Of a DNA stretch of 64,000 nt, positions 43,481 through 54,679 are shown one piece after another. The stretch covers positions 70,278,315-70,342,314 of the forward strand of contig OZ024869.1 in NCBI GenBank assembly GCA_964017185.1. Direction: 5' to 3'. Within the stretch, counting starts at the first letter, position 1; every line of letters begins with the position of its first letter. A program made the position numbers and the translations under genes. The notes beneath the pieces were generated by a model. That model was not told the origin of the DNA and did not search any database. It worked only from the letters and a program-made list of their open reading frames with translations. The stretch is from Rugalucina vietnamica (Eukaryota; Mollusca; Bivalvia; Lucinida; Lucinidae).

Positions 43481-46286
43481 ATTTTTGGCATCCTATTCCT
43501 AACGTAAACAGCTTGTGGAAGTCGATACCAGATAACGTGTACCATGATACATTTCTATCATTTTGAATTATTCTCCTCAGCCATGTGATTTTAAGCGATT
43601 TGATAAATACATTAATATTGACCATTCGAAGTCCACCTGCGGACATGTCTTTTATGATAGTGTTCCGTTTTATACGATCTGGTCCGGAATTCCATAAAAA
43701 CTTGAAAAATAGCGTATCAAGTCGTTTTATAAGATCCCCAGGAGGGTTTGGTAAGGCTAAGAACGGATGAATAAACTTGCTTAGTGTTAATGATTTGATA
43801 ATAGTGATTCTACCAAAGAGAGTCAGTTTTCTTTTAGACCGTTGATTTAATAGACTTTCAACTTTAGTTGTTATTGGTGGTGCATTTACATCCCATATAT
43901 CAAAAACCTCCGTTGTGAACGTTACCCCTAGAATTTTAAAATGCCCTTTTGTCCAGTCTAGGTTATAATTTCTACAAATCCTGTTATCAGAATTGCTTAA
44001 TGATTCTATCCAAATAGCCTTAGTTTTTTCTATATTAATTTTTAGACCGGAAATAGCATAAAACCTATCTAAAACCTCTAAGGCTGCTCGCAACGAATCT
44101 TCTGTTCCATCCAGAAATATTTGCGTATCATCCGCATATTGACTAAGAAGAAGTTCTTTTGTGTTTATTATTATTCCCTTTACATTTTCATTTTTTCTTA
44201 ACATTTTTCCTAAAATTTCGGCACAAAGTATAAAAATGTATGGGGAGACTGGATCACCCTGTCGACATCCACGTTTTAATTTCAAAAAGTCAGACATGAA
44301 GCCATTTTGAATGATACATGATTCGGATCCTTTCTGAAAAAGTTTAAGCCACGAAATAAATGAAGATCCAAAATTGAAATACTTTAAAACCTTTTCTATG
44401 AATTCCCATGACACCGTATCGAACGCTTTTTCAAAATCAACAGAGAGAGTTAGGCCTGGCAGTTCTTGATTTTTTGTTTCAAATAGTACGTCATAAATAA
44501 GTCTAACATTTTCGGAGATACATCTACCAGAAATAAAACCTTTTTGGTCCTCATGTATAAGACTATCTAACACCGTTTTCATTCTATTTGCAATAACTGT
44601 TGAAGCAAGTTTATAAACCACATTGAGGAGTGATATAGGTCGCCAGTTTTTCAAGTAATTTCTATCTTTATCTGATTTTGGCAAACATGTTATGACACCC
44701 TGTTTTTGAGTAATCGAAAGAGACCCTGTTTCGTAACCATGATTTATAGATAGAAGAAGGAAAATACCTAAGTCAGCCCAAAAACATTTATAAAATTCTG
44801 CAGTGTACCCATCTAAACCAGGACTTTTATCATTTTTCATTTGTTTTAATGCCTGTAATAGTTCTGCATAAGTAATTTTACCCTCCAAGCTGTGTGACCT
44901 CTCCTCTGACAATTTATCTTTATTGTCACCTAATAAATTATTCAGGGTACTATTTTCAGAAATAGGGTTTTTATCATAAAGTTGTTCATAAAACTGTTTT
45001 TGACAATTTAGAATATCTTTAGTGTCTGTATGTTCAACATTATTTGAATCAATTATTTTACTCATAACCTTATTTGTATATTGTCTGTTTTCTAAACCTA
45101 GAAAATATTTAGTGGGCTTTTCACCTAAGTCTTGGTACCTGCTTCTTGATCGTAACATTACGCCTTCTATTTTTGATTTCCTTATTTCCGATAATCTTAT
45201 TTTTTTCTCGCTTAAAATTTCAAGATTTTGATCGCTAATATCCAGAAGGTTGTCATTTACACGAGTTTCTAGATCTTCAATTTCATTTTCAAGTCTTCTT
45301 TCTTCTTCTATAGATTGCTTCTTTTTAAATGAACTATATTTTATCGTATGTCCCCTAATAATTACTAAAAGTGTTTCTAAAAATAGCTGATCGTTTATAT
45401 TAAACTGTACATCTTCGTTTTCGATATTCGGTTGTTCTTGCATGTTAGTAGCATATGTTTGTTTTACTTCATTTATTAATCTTTTACTTTCATTTACATA
45501 TATTTTATCTTTGAGTAACGAATTATTAAATTTCCAGTATCCTCTCCCTCTTTCACTTTCCTGTAATTTAAGTTTTAATACAATTGATGAATGATCAGTT
45601 CTATACCCAGAAGTGATTTTTGCATCCGTGACATAAGGGTAGATACTATCGTGTACCAGAAAAAAATCTAATCGCGATTGCTTTCTCGTCGGATTCAGTC
45701 TACGCCATGTAAATTTTTTCACATTTTCATTCATAATACGCCATGGATCTTTAAACTCATTTTCATTCAATAAGTTTAATACTACATTTCTCGCTCTAGG
45801 GTTATTTATGTGTAAATAGTTTTCACAATCTTTTTCAACATCTAAACAGAGGTTCCAGTCTCCACACATAATCACTTCATCATTTCCGAACTCTGTAACA
45901 TTTCGTTTTATATTTTCGTAAAATTCAGGGTTATCCTCATTGGGTCCGTATAAATTAACAAGTGTTATGTTCTTTCCGTCAATATTCAAGTCTAAAATTA
46001 AAAAATTCCCATTTCTGTCTTGTTTTACACGGTTTACCTTGTGCTCAAATGTATTATTCAACAATACCATAACTCCACGGCTGTTTGTAGTGTAAGAGCT
46101 AAAATACGCTTCATACCCCCATTCCGATTTAATAAAAGCATCTAATTTAGGATTAATATGTGTATCCTGCAAGCAAATAATATTAAACTTTTTTGATCTA
46201 ACATACTGAAACAAATCTCTTCTCTTTGTTGCTACTGACAGACCCCCACGACAGTTTTGTGAAAAAATGCTTATTTCCTCAGCCAT
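43416..46286 (-). CDS. LINE B ORF2, endonuclease and reverse transcriptase part
   Basis: ATG at 46,286 gives MAEEISIFSQNCRGG. APE landmarks: SQNCRGG, CLQDTH (D where many LINEs have E), VNLYGPNEDN, MCGDWNLCLD, SRLDFFLV and TDHSSIVL. A lysine/glutamate-rich linker (about 300-400) precedes the RT: KSPGLDGYTAEFYKCFW, NWRPISLLNVVYKLAS, SVDFEKAFDTVSWEF, RGCRQGDPVSPYIFIL and LLSQYADDTQIF (catalytic YADD). Then come the thumb (LTLFGRITIIKSL) and FFKFLWN...GGLRMVNI. This is the L1-superfamily layout, perhaps Tx1-like. The frame ends at 43,416 after a one-base shift near 43,480-43,490 (an A-run on the coding strand) and the protein continues in the next frame. It is otherwise open throughout, so the insertion is young. 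Confidence 0.9.
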   Translation of the reverse strand: MAEEISIFSQNCRGGLSVATKRRDLFQYVRSKKFNIICLQDTHINPKLDAFIKSEWGYEAYFSSYTTNSRGVMVLLNNTFEHKVNRVKQDRNGNFLILDLNIDGKNITLVNLYGPNEDNPEFYENIKRNVTEFGNDEVIMCGDWNLCLDVEKDCENYLHINNPRARNVVLNLLNENEFKDPWRIMNENVKKFTWRRLNPTRKQSRLDFFLVHDSIYPYVTDAKITSGYRTDHSSIVLKLKLQESERGRGYWKFNNSLLKDKIYVNESKRLINEVKQTYATNMQEQPNIENEDVQFNINDQLFLETLLVIIRGHTIKYSSFKKKQSIEEERRLENEIEDLETRVNDNLLDISDQNLEILSEKKIRLSEIRKSKIEGVMLRSRSRYQDLGEKPTKYFLGLENRQYTNKVMSKIIDSNNVEHTDTKDILNCQKQFYEQLYDKNPISENSTLNNLLGDNKDKLSEERSHSLEGKITYAELLQALKQMKNDKSPGLDGYTAEFYKCFWADLGIFLLLSINHGYETGSLSITQKQGVITCLPKSDKDRNYLKNWRPISLLNVVYKLASTVIANRMKTVLDSLIHEDQKGFISGRCISENVRLIYDVLFETKNQELPGLTLSVDFEKAFDTVSWEFIEKVLKYFNFGSSFISWLKLFQKGSESCIIQNGFMSDFLKLKRGCRQGDPVSPYIFILCAEILGKMLRKNENVKGIIINTKELLLSQYADDTQIFLDGTEDSLRAALEVLDRFYAISGLKINIEKTKAIWIESLSNSDNRICRNYNLDWTKGHFKILGVTFTTEVFDIWDVNAPPITTKVESLLNQRSKRKLTLFGRITIIKSLTLSKFIHPFLALPNPPGDLIKRLDTLFFKFLWNSGPDRIKRNTIIKDMSAGGLRMVNINVFIKSLKITWLRRIIQNDRNVSWYTLSGIDFHKLFTLGIGCQKFKSKHAKSILERRSTKLGGIL

Positions 46287-46292
46287 TATCAA

Positions 46293-47743
46293 ATGTGAAT
46301 ATTATATGGTTATTTCTGAAGATACTGAAGGGCAAATGAAATGTAATGTGTATTTTCCTAACATTATTCCGAACATAGCAGTGTATCAAAACGCCATCCT
46401 CCTTAAAAGAGCTTACCTTAAAAACACTCATTTTCCGGTTGCTGTCAAAGGTACTTTATTTAATGATATCCTCATTGTATTATGGTGTTAAATCTTTTAA
46501 AATGGAACAATTTTGTATAAGGTTTATATTACATGTATTTGCTTTTTTCTAATGTAGTTTAAGGTGTTGCATAATGTAATTGATGAGCAGAAACAAACAA
46601 TGCAAACATATGTACAAAGTGGTGTGCAAATGAAATACAACATATGAAATAAGATTTGAAACAATATGAACATCTAATAAACAATTGGCAAAAGCAATAA
46701 AGGACTGATAAGTACATGCAATCAGTAGATTTGTTTTTCAAATATCACTCGGCATTGCATGGTTTATTAACACCATTGTCATTCAGTACTAAGTCCAGAG
46801 TAAATCATAACTTTTTAAGTATGTTCTTTACTCACTTTTACCCGCAAATGCTAGTAAGCATGGTAAGTATACCCAAGCAATGATTATGAAATGGAAAGGC
46901 TTAAATGTACATTCAGTTGCAATTGCCAAGTTCAGACTGGATCTGAAACTGACAATGACTTTTTCATGGATTTATGCTTCACTCACTATCATAAGCCAGT
47001 CAAAGTGAGCATGCTATACAAAATAGGCAGTTTTCATGCTCTAGGTCACTGAGGGTTGTCAGATAGGTATGTATTCACAGTACATTAACTTGATATTGAA
47101 TAGCATATAATAAGTAAGTATGCTCATTTATCACTTGCAATGGATAAGCACACAAACAACATTTATTTGTGATTTTACTGGTGAGCAGGATCGGACAGGT
47201 GAGCATTATAATTTCATTACATTAGCATTCCAATTTATTGTCAATACTTGTTCATAGTACTAAAATCTACACCAATGTGGACTTTTGTAAGTGCAAGCAG
47301 TATTCATGCTATAGATCACTGACATTTAACCCAAACAGGTAAATAATTATCATGCTTGATATTACATGTCATCTGTTATATTTTTCATTTGGTACATAAT
47401 AAACATGCTCAAATGCAACAGTGATTTATGGTTTTACAGATGAGCAGCTTCAGAAAGCATTAATATTATCATGACACAGGCATTCTACTTTGAATAATAG
47501 TACTTGTTCATAGTATTATAACCTAAATTTATGTGATCAAGTAATTGTAATTTACTTAAGAAAGGTAAGCATTGAAGTTGTCATTTCAATCAGATTACAT
47601 TTTCACTAAAACACATGTGTACAGTATTAATCAATGCTGACAATGGTCAAGCACATATAATTGTAATTTGCTAGTCATAATTTGCATTCCTAAATAAACA
47701 TGATAAACTCATGTAAAACATTTCAAACAGTATTGAGGCCCCT
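46293..47743 (-). other. LINE B 5' region with tandem units
   Basis: Two clear units of about 265 bp (about 47,030-47,295 and 47,297-47,560) share CATGCT(C/A)TAG(G/A)TCACTGA, GTGATTT...GAGCAG and TACTTGTTCATAGTA; weaker related sequence flanks them. Tandem 5' units acting as promoters are known in some L1 families. A 58-codon minus frame (MSVFKVSSFKEDG) overlaps the ORF2 start, and a 74-codon plus frame covers the same bases; neither is convincing. Confidence 0.55.
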
Positions 47744-48005
47744 CTATTAGAACGAAGTCTTTACTGAATGCTGTTTTGTAATCAGGTCATGATGTCGATA
47801 GATTGAACTCATTACATTAACCAATTATCCAAATTCTGTGTGATGAACAAATTGGATGTTTCTTCAATCAAAATTGTCAGTTTGCTTCCATGCTCGATCC
47901 TATTCAACTTGATACAACAATTGTTGGAACCACTATGTCATGCACTTTTAAAGCCTCTGAGTGAATGTTTAGTAGTGCTTATGTCCCAAATATCCTGACT
48001 TAATG
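47744..48005 (+). repeat. Segmental duplication Y, copy 1, right part
   Basis: Matches 62,490-62,745 (GCTGTTTTGTAATCAGGTCA; TTGAGTGAATG-like end). Begins with the LINE B target repeat. Confidence 0.85.
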
Positions 48006-48399
48006 GCTCGTTGTAAACATTCTAATTCTAATATAAGATGGCAGTAATCCATACACTGCTCAGACTGTTAACAAAGGAAACATACGGAAAGGCAACGGGT
48101 ACAATCTCTCATTAAACACAATAGTCTCAACGACAACGGTATTTTGGATTCGCATATCTGTCCGTCAACTGAAGAAACTAACGCACTTTTTTAATTCAAA
48201 AGGTACTACTATTACATAAGTACATAAAAATGTACTATTTAACAGGGTAATTTTGTCTGTCTGCACTAGAACTTATTCTTTAAAATTAATATAAATGTAA
48301 GAACAGACACACTTTTTAATATATACACTGTCAGTCTATTTCAACTAAAGATGAGCTACTGAGGTTTGAGTCTTAGACTTTTTTACCGTAATACCATAC
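48006..48399. other. No gene seen
   Basis: AT-rich unique sequence between duplication Y and the large palindrome. Confidence 0.45.
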
Positions 48400-48950
48400 T
48401 CTTTTTGCATTGTCAAATACATTATATTTGTCTATGGAACGCCAAGGCTGTCTGATGGTAAGGAATAAAAACATTTGATTCATCATCGTCATTATATCCT
48501 GCTCACATTTGATTATATGTTGTATAGTGTGCATTATATAATGAGAAAAGTCCATTATATGTTGGACCAGGTTCTTAATATTATGAAAATTTTCATTATA
48601 TGATGAGTAAACATCTTTATATTATGGTAGACTTACATTATATGATAAGTAAACATCTTTATATTATGGTAGACTTACATTATATGCTGATACAACCTCG
48701 TTATATTATGTATGTTTCTTATTACATTATGGGCTATTGTCTTCATATGCATCAAGTTGATTATATGGTTTAATAACTTCATTATATGCGCAAACTTAAT
48801 TATATGCGCAAACTTCATTATATGCGCAAACTTCATTATATGATGTGACAACTACATTTTATGATGTGGACGATTTTGCGAGAAGAAGAATTACATTGAC
48901 ACCGTTTAGAGAGTTATTGTATACGTGCCGGGACTACCGGACATACTGCT

Positions 48951-48953
48951 GAT

Positions 48954-49026
<73 letters not shown>
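48951..49026 (+). repeat. (ATCT)n microsatellite
   Basis: About 18 units; reverse-complement partner at 49,940. Confidence 0.98.
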
Positions 49027-49102
49027 AATCATTATGATCATGATCGATCATCACCATCATCATCATCATCATCGTCATTATGATCTATCATCATCAATGT
49101 CG

Positions 49103-49149
<47 letters not shown>

Positions 49150-49156
49150 GATCGAA

Positions 49157-49190
<34 letters not shown>

Positions 49191-49939
49191 GACCATTATG
49201 ATCGATCATCATGATCGATCATCATCGTCGATCATGGTGATGATCGATCATCATCATCATCGACCATCATCGATCATCATCATCGATCATCACCATGATG
49301 ATCGATCATCATCATCATGATCGATCATCATCTATCATCATCATGATCAATCATCACCATGATGATCGATCATCATCATCATAATCGATCATCATCACGA
49401 TCGATCATCATCATCATGATCGATCATCATCATGATCGATCATCATAACGATCGAGCATCATGATCGATCATCATAATCGATCATCATCATCATGATCGA
49501 TCATCATCATGATCGATCATCATCATCATGATCGATCATCATGATCGATCATCAGCACGATAGATCATCATGATCGATCATCATCATCATAATCGATAAT
49601 CATCGATCATAATCATGATTGATCATCATCATTATCATCATGATCGATCTTGATTATCGATGATTATCGATCATGATTACTATAAAATGATCGATCATGA
49701 TGATTTAGATAGATCATGATGATGATGATGATGATCGATCATGATCGATTATGATGATCGATCATGATTATTATGATCGATCATGATGATCGATCATGAT
49801 GATCGATCATGACGATGATCGATCATGATTATGATGATCGATCATGATGATGATGATCATGAAGATCGATCATGAGTATCGATCATGATTATCGACCACA
49901 ATGATGATTGATCATGATGATGATGATCGATCATGATGA
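49027..49939. repeat. ATC/GATCGATC satellite-like core
   Basis: Irregular ATC runs punctuated by the palindrome GATCGATC. The left half is mostly ATC, the right half mostly ATG, so the core is itself roughly symmetric around 49,650-49,690. Confidence 0.9.
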
Positions 49940-49940
49940 T

Positions 49941-50010
<70 letters not shown>
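49940..50010 (+). repeat. (GATA)n microsatellite
   Basis: About 17 units, the reverse complement of 48,951-49,026. Confidence 0.98.
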
Positions 50011-50247
50011 ATCAGCAGTATGTCCGGTAGTCCCGGCATGTATACAATAACTCTCTAAACGTTGTCAACGTAATTCTTCTTCTCGCAAAATCGTCCACAT
50101 CATATAATGTAGTTGTCACATCATATAATGAAGTTTGCGCATATAATGAAGTTTGCGCATATAATAAAGTTATCGAACCATATAATCAACTTGATGCATA
50201 TAAAGACAATAGCCCATAATATAATGAGAAACATACATAATACAAGT

Positions 50248-50679
50248 AAAAAATTGCTCTCGGACAGAGCAGAGGAGACAGCGCTGGCAAACCAAGATGT
50301 ATGATCAGAGATGATTATGATGATACACAGTACACATTTTGAATCGTGTCTATAACCAACATTTATACACTTTGATGGCAAAACAGTGGACACCTACTGC
50401 AAACAAATTATTTCTTCCCTAATTATGCATAATCATATTCATTAGTTTGGCGGACGAAGCAAATACACACTACGAGGATTAATAATAATAATAATAAATA
50501 AAATCAAATAAAATATTTTGATAGCTTTCTGGTTTATAGATGCACTAAAATAAACATTGACATGTCAGCAGAATCATGAAAATAAGTTCTAAACTATACA
50601 TACATAAAATAAATTAAACGTCGACCACACATGTATTTATTAAATAGATTCTAAACTTGCAATGCAAATACACATTTGA
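50248..50679. other. No gene seen
   Basis: Start of the insertion in the right arm of the giant palindrome. AT-rich, with a short TAA run near 50,480. Confidence 0.45.
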
Positions 50680-50830
50680 TTTTTGTTGAACGAACCACTC
50701 ACAGACTAAGGTCATCTCGATTTAAAATCTCTAAAGGGTGACTGGAGAATCTCGGGATCGAACCATCGACCCGTGTTTTACAAGGCTAGTGGCTTAAAAA
50801 TTATAACGAGTTCAACACGTATCCGCCACT
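50680..50830 (-). mobile_element. tRNA-derived SINE, minus strand, unit 1
   Basis: Reversed: GGTTCGATCCCGAGATTCTC (B box and core), then GAGATGACCTTAGTCTGTGA and CAAAAATCAAAT, a tail like the LINE B 3' motif. Confidence 0.75.
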
Positions 50831-50839
50831 GTTATACGT

Positions 50840-51000
50840 TTAGTAACACATTTATCTGTGAAAGTCTCGGACCAAAGGACTGGAGAAGTCCGGGACTTAA
50901 CCCATGACCCATGTTTTACAAGGCGAGTGGCTTAAAACTTAAAAATGAGTTCAGCACGAACCAACCACTATTGCGTTTTGTTACCCATTTTTCTCATGTT
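50840..51000 (-). mobile_element. tRNA-derived SINE, minus strand, unit 2
   Basis: Reversed: GCCACTCGCCTTGTAAAACA, GGGTTAAGTCCCGGACTTCT and CCAGTCCTTTGGTCCGAGAC. Same head as unit 1, with its tail lost at the junction, giving a head-to-tail dimer. 51,001-51,364 shows nothing recognisable. Confidence 0.7.
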
Positions 51001-51364
51001 GTATCGCCTCTGGTAGCCGGTCGAAATTGATCGACGTAATTCCGCATTTTTACGTCGGGTCGTTATTCTTTGTCAGTGACCGAAAGTTGTAAGTCGGTCT
51101 TTCATCAAGGATCGAACGACTACTGAACTTTATGTTATAAACCACTCTAGAACCGGAAGGCGCGGAACAAGAACAGAACCTTACGCGTCTGCAAAACCGT
51201 TTCAAGACCCCAGTAATTTTATAATACTTTTTGCATTTTAAAGGGTTATACATTATAGCACAAGGGAGCAAACGTTAACCTTGCAGTTATTGAAAAGGGT
51301 CGGTATCGTTTGTAAAACAAATATGATGGTTTGAAGGCGCAAATCATACATTCCGGGTTTGATT

Positions 51365-51672
51365 AAAAAGGTACAAGTAGGCAATGATCAGGAAATGGCG
51401 CAATCAGAAAGAAATTCCCACTCTATAAACCGAGGGGTGGGAAAAAGCTAAAATGACACTTAGGTACATACGAGTATACCAAGAAAACATATCGAAAGCA
51501 GAGTGAGCAGCTATTCCTCAATAGGCGATCACTCAGTTACCCGAACTGATCTAAAATATGAAAACGTACATAATAGGGCTCAAACAGCACAAATATTCGT
51601 CTCTAAAACATAAAACAATTTGAACCACAACAGAAGTATCGCCTTGGAACGACTAAGTAATATAAAATATCC
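51365..51672 (-). mobile_element. PLE 3' tail fragment, minus strand
   Basis: AGGTACAAGTAGGCAATGAT, GAAAGAAATTCCCACTC, GCAGAGTGAGCAGCTATT and GTAATATAAAAT follow the reversed PLE tail. Confidence 0.8.
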
Positions 51673-52639
51673 CATAACGTGTTTGGTCACTTAAAAACCC
51701 GCCACGTTTTTATTTGATATGGGTACACAGATTAACGCACTTAGCTTTTTGCAAAACGCATTTTGCATAATTATCAGTCTGTACAAGAGAAAGTATCCGT
51801 AGATCTACTAATGTTAAGCTGTGGTAGATTTACCTGATCTTTGATCCCCAATCAAGTCGCTCGAAAAATACACAAAAAAGGAATCTATGTTTTAGCGACT
51901 GAAACAAAATACCAAGTCCTGTTAACACTGAAAAACAAAACGGGATTCCAATTCCCCAGGGTTCGCGAAACATCTAGAATGTGCTTGTTTTATGTACCTA
52001 TGATCGATATCTACATGTACAGATACTTCTACAAATAGCCCCTGAAATTCCACAAACCATAAGACATAATCTAGGTTTTACTCTAACACGGTCATCTAAT
52101 TATAGATAGTAGAGGATTATGATACGGAATCTAGGTCAGTTATATAAGCACGCGAAGAGTTCTTAGCAACGTTGAAAAACCGAAAGGGCTGTCTGCGAGG
52201 GTTTTTACACACGCAGCGAAAAAATGGAAAAAAAAGTAAAAATGATGCGGTAACATAAAATAACATTATATCTATCGTATTTATAAAAAATAATTTAGAA
52301 GAAATTTTGCAAAATAACTTTTTGTATCATAGTTTTATAGACGTTTTTTTTATTGATTTCTTTCGAAGCCGACCACCCTTTCGATATAGTCTTAATGAAA
52401 AAATAGTTCCTCAATTTTTATCATCAAATTTAATTAAAGTCAGTCATTTAAGACAAAAAACATGTTAAGATGCAGATCAAGATATATTTGATGTTTTGAC
52501 AAAATGATTTCGCATGTATTGAACCAGGAATGGAAGTAGCCGCTCAAATCAAAGCTGCTTATAGCAATGAAGAATCAATTAATTGTGCCCCATAACCCTT
52601 GCTCAAACTAACCACAAATAGCACTGGCTTGGGAGCCAG
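51673..52639. other. No gene seen
   Basis: AT-rich; a 65-codon frame at 51,841 has no domain. Confidence 0.4.
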
Positions 52640-52905
52640 CGCAATAATGAGGTTGTACCAGCATATAAAGATGTTTACTCATCATATAATGTAAGTCTAC
52701 CATAATATAAAGATGTTTACTTAACATATAATGAAAATTTTCATAATATAAAGAACCTGATCCAACATATAATGGACTTTTCTCATTATATAATGCACAC
52801 TATACAACATATAATCAAATGTGAGCAGGATATAATGACGACGATGAATCAAATGTTTTTATTCCTTACCATCAGACATCTTTGGCGTTCCATATTTGTC
52901 CGTTT

Positions 52906-53222
52906 TCTACTTCGTTATTTGTCTGAAATTTAAATGGAAGAAGACCTCAGAACAACTTGCATTTTTGTATGCCACATATTATTTTATTGTGTTCCTTCTC
53001 AGGAAATGTTTCCCCTTATCACATGATGCTGACACAACTCGAAGCTCAATCACATTAGAACTGTCTTTTCCGGTTGAATTTGATCCTAAATATGACGAAA
53101 GCTAGGAATTATTGTTATGCGCATTACACATTTCTACGCTTGGTTTTAGGAGTGCTTTGGCCAGTTGGTCTAGAACCATAAACACCCAAGATAGCATTCT
53201 TTGTTTTGGGGATTTTAGTTCC
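52906..53222. other. No gene seen
   Basis: Flank of the giant palindrome; a 69-codon plus frame overlaps the arm end and is not supported. Confidence 0.4.
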
Positions 53223-53501
53223 CATTACGAAAACTTGCCCATGCAATATAAAGAAAATTTTTTAGCTTTAAAAATTGAAAATTTTTAGCTGAAAAATTTT
53301 GATATTTTTCTTATTTTTGCTCAAAACATAGATTGTGGGTACAAGTTAGAACCGCCTCGGCGAGGCGGTTCTAACGAGTACCCACAATCTATGTTTTGGA
53401 GCAAAAATAAGATAAATAGGTATATCCCTGCAAACCCCAGTTTTACTATATAAAAGTGGGGTTTACGGGGGTATACATTACACGGACACGTTTTCCTGAT
53501 G
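53223..53501 (-). mobile_element. Palindromic MITE (family P), reverse
   Basis: CATTACGAAAACTTGCCCAT to CACGTTTTCCTGATG, with a foldback around GCCTCGGCGAGGC. Well preserved. Confidence 0.85.
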
Positions 53502-54254
53502 GTTTGAACATGTTCCTGATTATTGAGATGTTCTAATTTTGACACGTTTAGGCGTTGAGATTCGTGTATTTCCGTACGGACTGTGATATCAGCCGTCTAC
53601 GTTTGAACGCCTGTCGATGAATATATTCTGGGCTTCAGTGACGCATTCGCCTGTTTTGCTTGAATGATGAGAATATTTATGTGCGTGTATTTAAAAGGGC
53701 TTAGCCATTAATGAACACTTTGTCTAAGAGATAAGGCACATAAGTTAAGATAAATATTTTCCTTTCTGGGATGTAACTTTCAATATTGAAATTGAACGGA
53801 TCTAAAATTGTAAACTTTTTTTTACTCAATAGATAAAGCATGCGTTTTTCGCTGACATCCACGGCAAAAACTCTCGCCGCATGTCTCACAAGAATGGCCC
53901 GAAAGTTGGGTGTGGGGTGGTAACTTGATTTAAATCTTTAAGAGGTAATTGACTGAGTTTCCATTCCTGGCTTACTCTGATTTTTAAACGCCATTCAATT
54001 TTGAATTGATGCTTGAAACACCAATATAGGAACAGTATTATTGTGTGTGACGAGCCAAGATTTACATCCATTAGTGTTTCTGTGAATCAGTTTCAGCTCC
54101 ATCTGTTAACCAATTAAGTATATCACAATTCGGACGGACTGCTATTCACTCACTGTGTATAACAAACTAAATTCCATAAGGTCTAATATATGGATTGACA
54201 CACTATCAACGGGCTCTTCCAACTGACATTACCTTGATTGTTTTGTTAAGAAAT
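53502..54254. other. No gene seen
   Basis: Unique AT-rich DNA; minus frames of 61-62 codons without domains. Confidence 0.4.
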
Positions 54255-54510
54255 GAGCCGCATCCTGAGAAAACAGGATTTTTGCCTTTGCGAAAACAAA
54301 GGCGCTGATCAACTTTGCAGTTACATTTGCGAAAAAAGGCGCAGTAACTGCGAAGCTGATCAGCGCCTTTGTTTTCGCTGCACGGATAGCACACCTTTTC
54401 TTCCTAAATCCGAAATTTCAAGCTTCTAGCCTTTTTTCTGAGACTGCACAGGCCGGTTTGTGTCGGATCTGGTCGGAAACCCGAAGACCGGTTTTCTCGC
54501 GTCGCGGCTC
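54255..54510. mobile_element. Foldback family E copy
   Basis: GAGCCGCATCCTGAGAAAAC start and, reversed, GAGCCGCGACGCGAGAAAAC end; AAAT on both sides. The inner hairpin is partly duplicated (GCGAAAACAAAGGCGCTGAT and GCGAAAAAAGGCGCAGTAAC). Confidence 0.8.
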
Positions 54511-54679
54511 AAATAGTAAAACAATGTCCAGGCTTCTAAACCATATGCTACCCTCACCTCTTATTCCTAAGCAGTTTATCCGTAAGGACCTAGCATTTTT
54601 AAAAGTATATAGTATATGTCATGACAAAAACAACCTAAGACCTAGCCTGCATTATTCAAACACCAGACAATAGGTTAGT

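Larger units (their letters stand above)
41709..47743 (-). mobile_element. LINE B: L1-type non-LTR retrotransposon, about 6.0 kb
   Basis: Bounded by a perfect 19-bp direct repeat CTATTAGAACGAAGTCTTT at 41,690-41,708 and 47,744-47,762. The 3' end (minus strand) abuts an A-tract, seen as T on the plus strand at 41,706-41,714. Copy 2 of duplication Y (about 62,490) lacks the insertion. Inside are a 1.45-kb 5' region with tandem units, one ORF2-type gene with a single frame break and a roughly 770-bp 3' region. No ORF1 was found. A nested arrangement with the LINE ending near 42,350 is possible but needs a second retroelement. Confidence 0.8.
48400..52905. repeat. Giant imperfect palindrome with TTATATG arrays
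   Basis: The left arm 48,425-49,026 matches, reversed, 49,940-50,247 and then 52,640-52,905. About 2.4 kb (50,248-52,640) interrupts the right arm. The arms contain about 19 TTATATG/ATATTATG motifs at roughly 25-bp intervals (for example CATTATATGCGCAAACTT three times). The inner arms carry GGACTACCGGACATACTGCT and its reverse. The core is ATCT, ATC/GATC and GATA microsatellite. No coding. Possibly a very long foldback transposon; family unknown. Confidence 0.8.

Noticed and set aside
46267-46491. 74-codon plus-strand ORF beside LINE B
   Set aside because: It overlaps the ORF2 start and lies inside the target-duplication-bounded insertion; no domain and no splice support.
48425-48890. Spaced TTATATG motifs as a CRISPR-like array
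   Set aside because: The repeat is only 7-9 bp, spacing varies, the spacers are partly repeated, the array is mirrored in the other arm, and the genome is animal.
49857-50039. 60-codon ORF rich in Ile-Tyr-Leu-Ser
   Set aside because: Translated GATA and GATC microsatellite.
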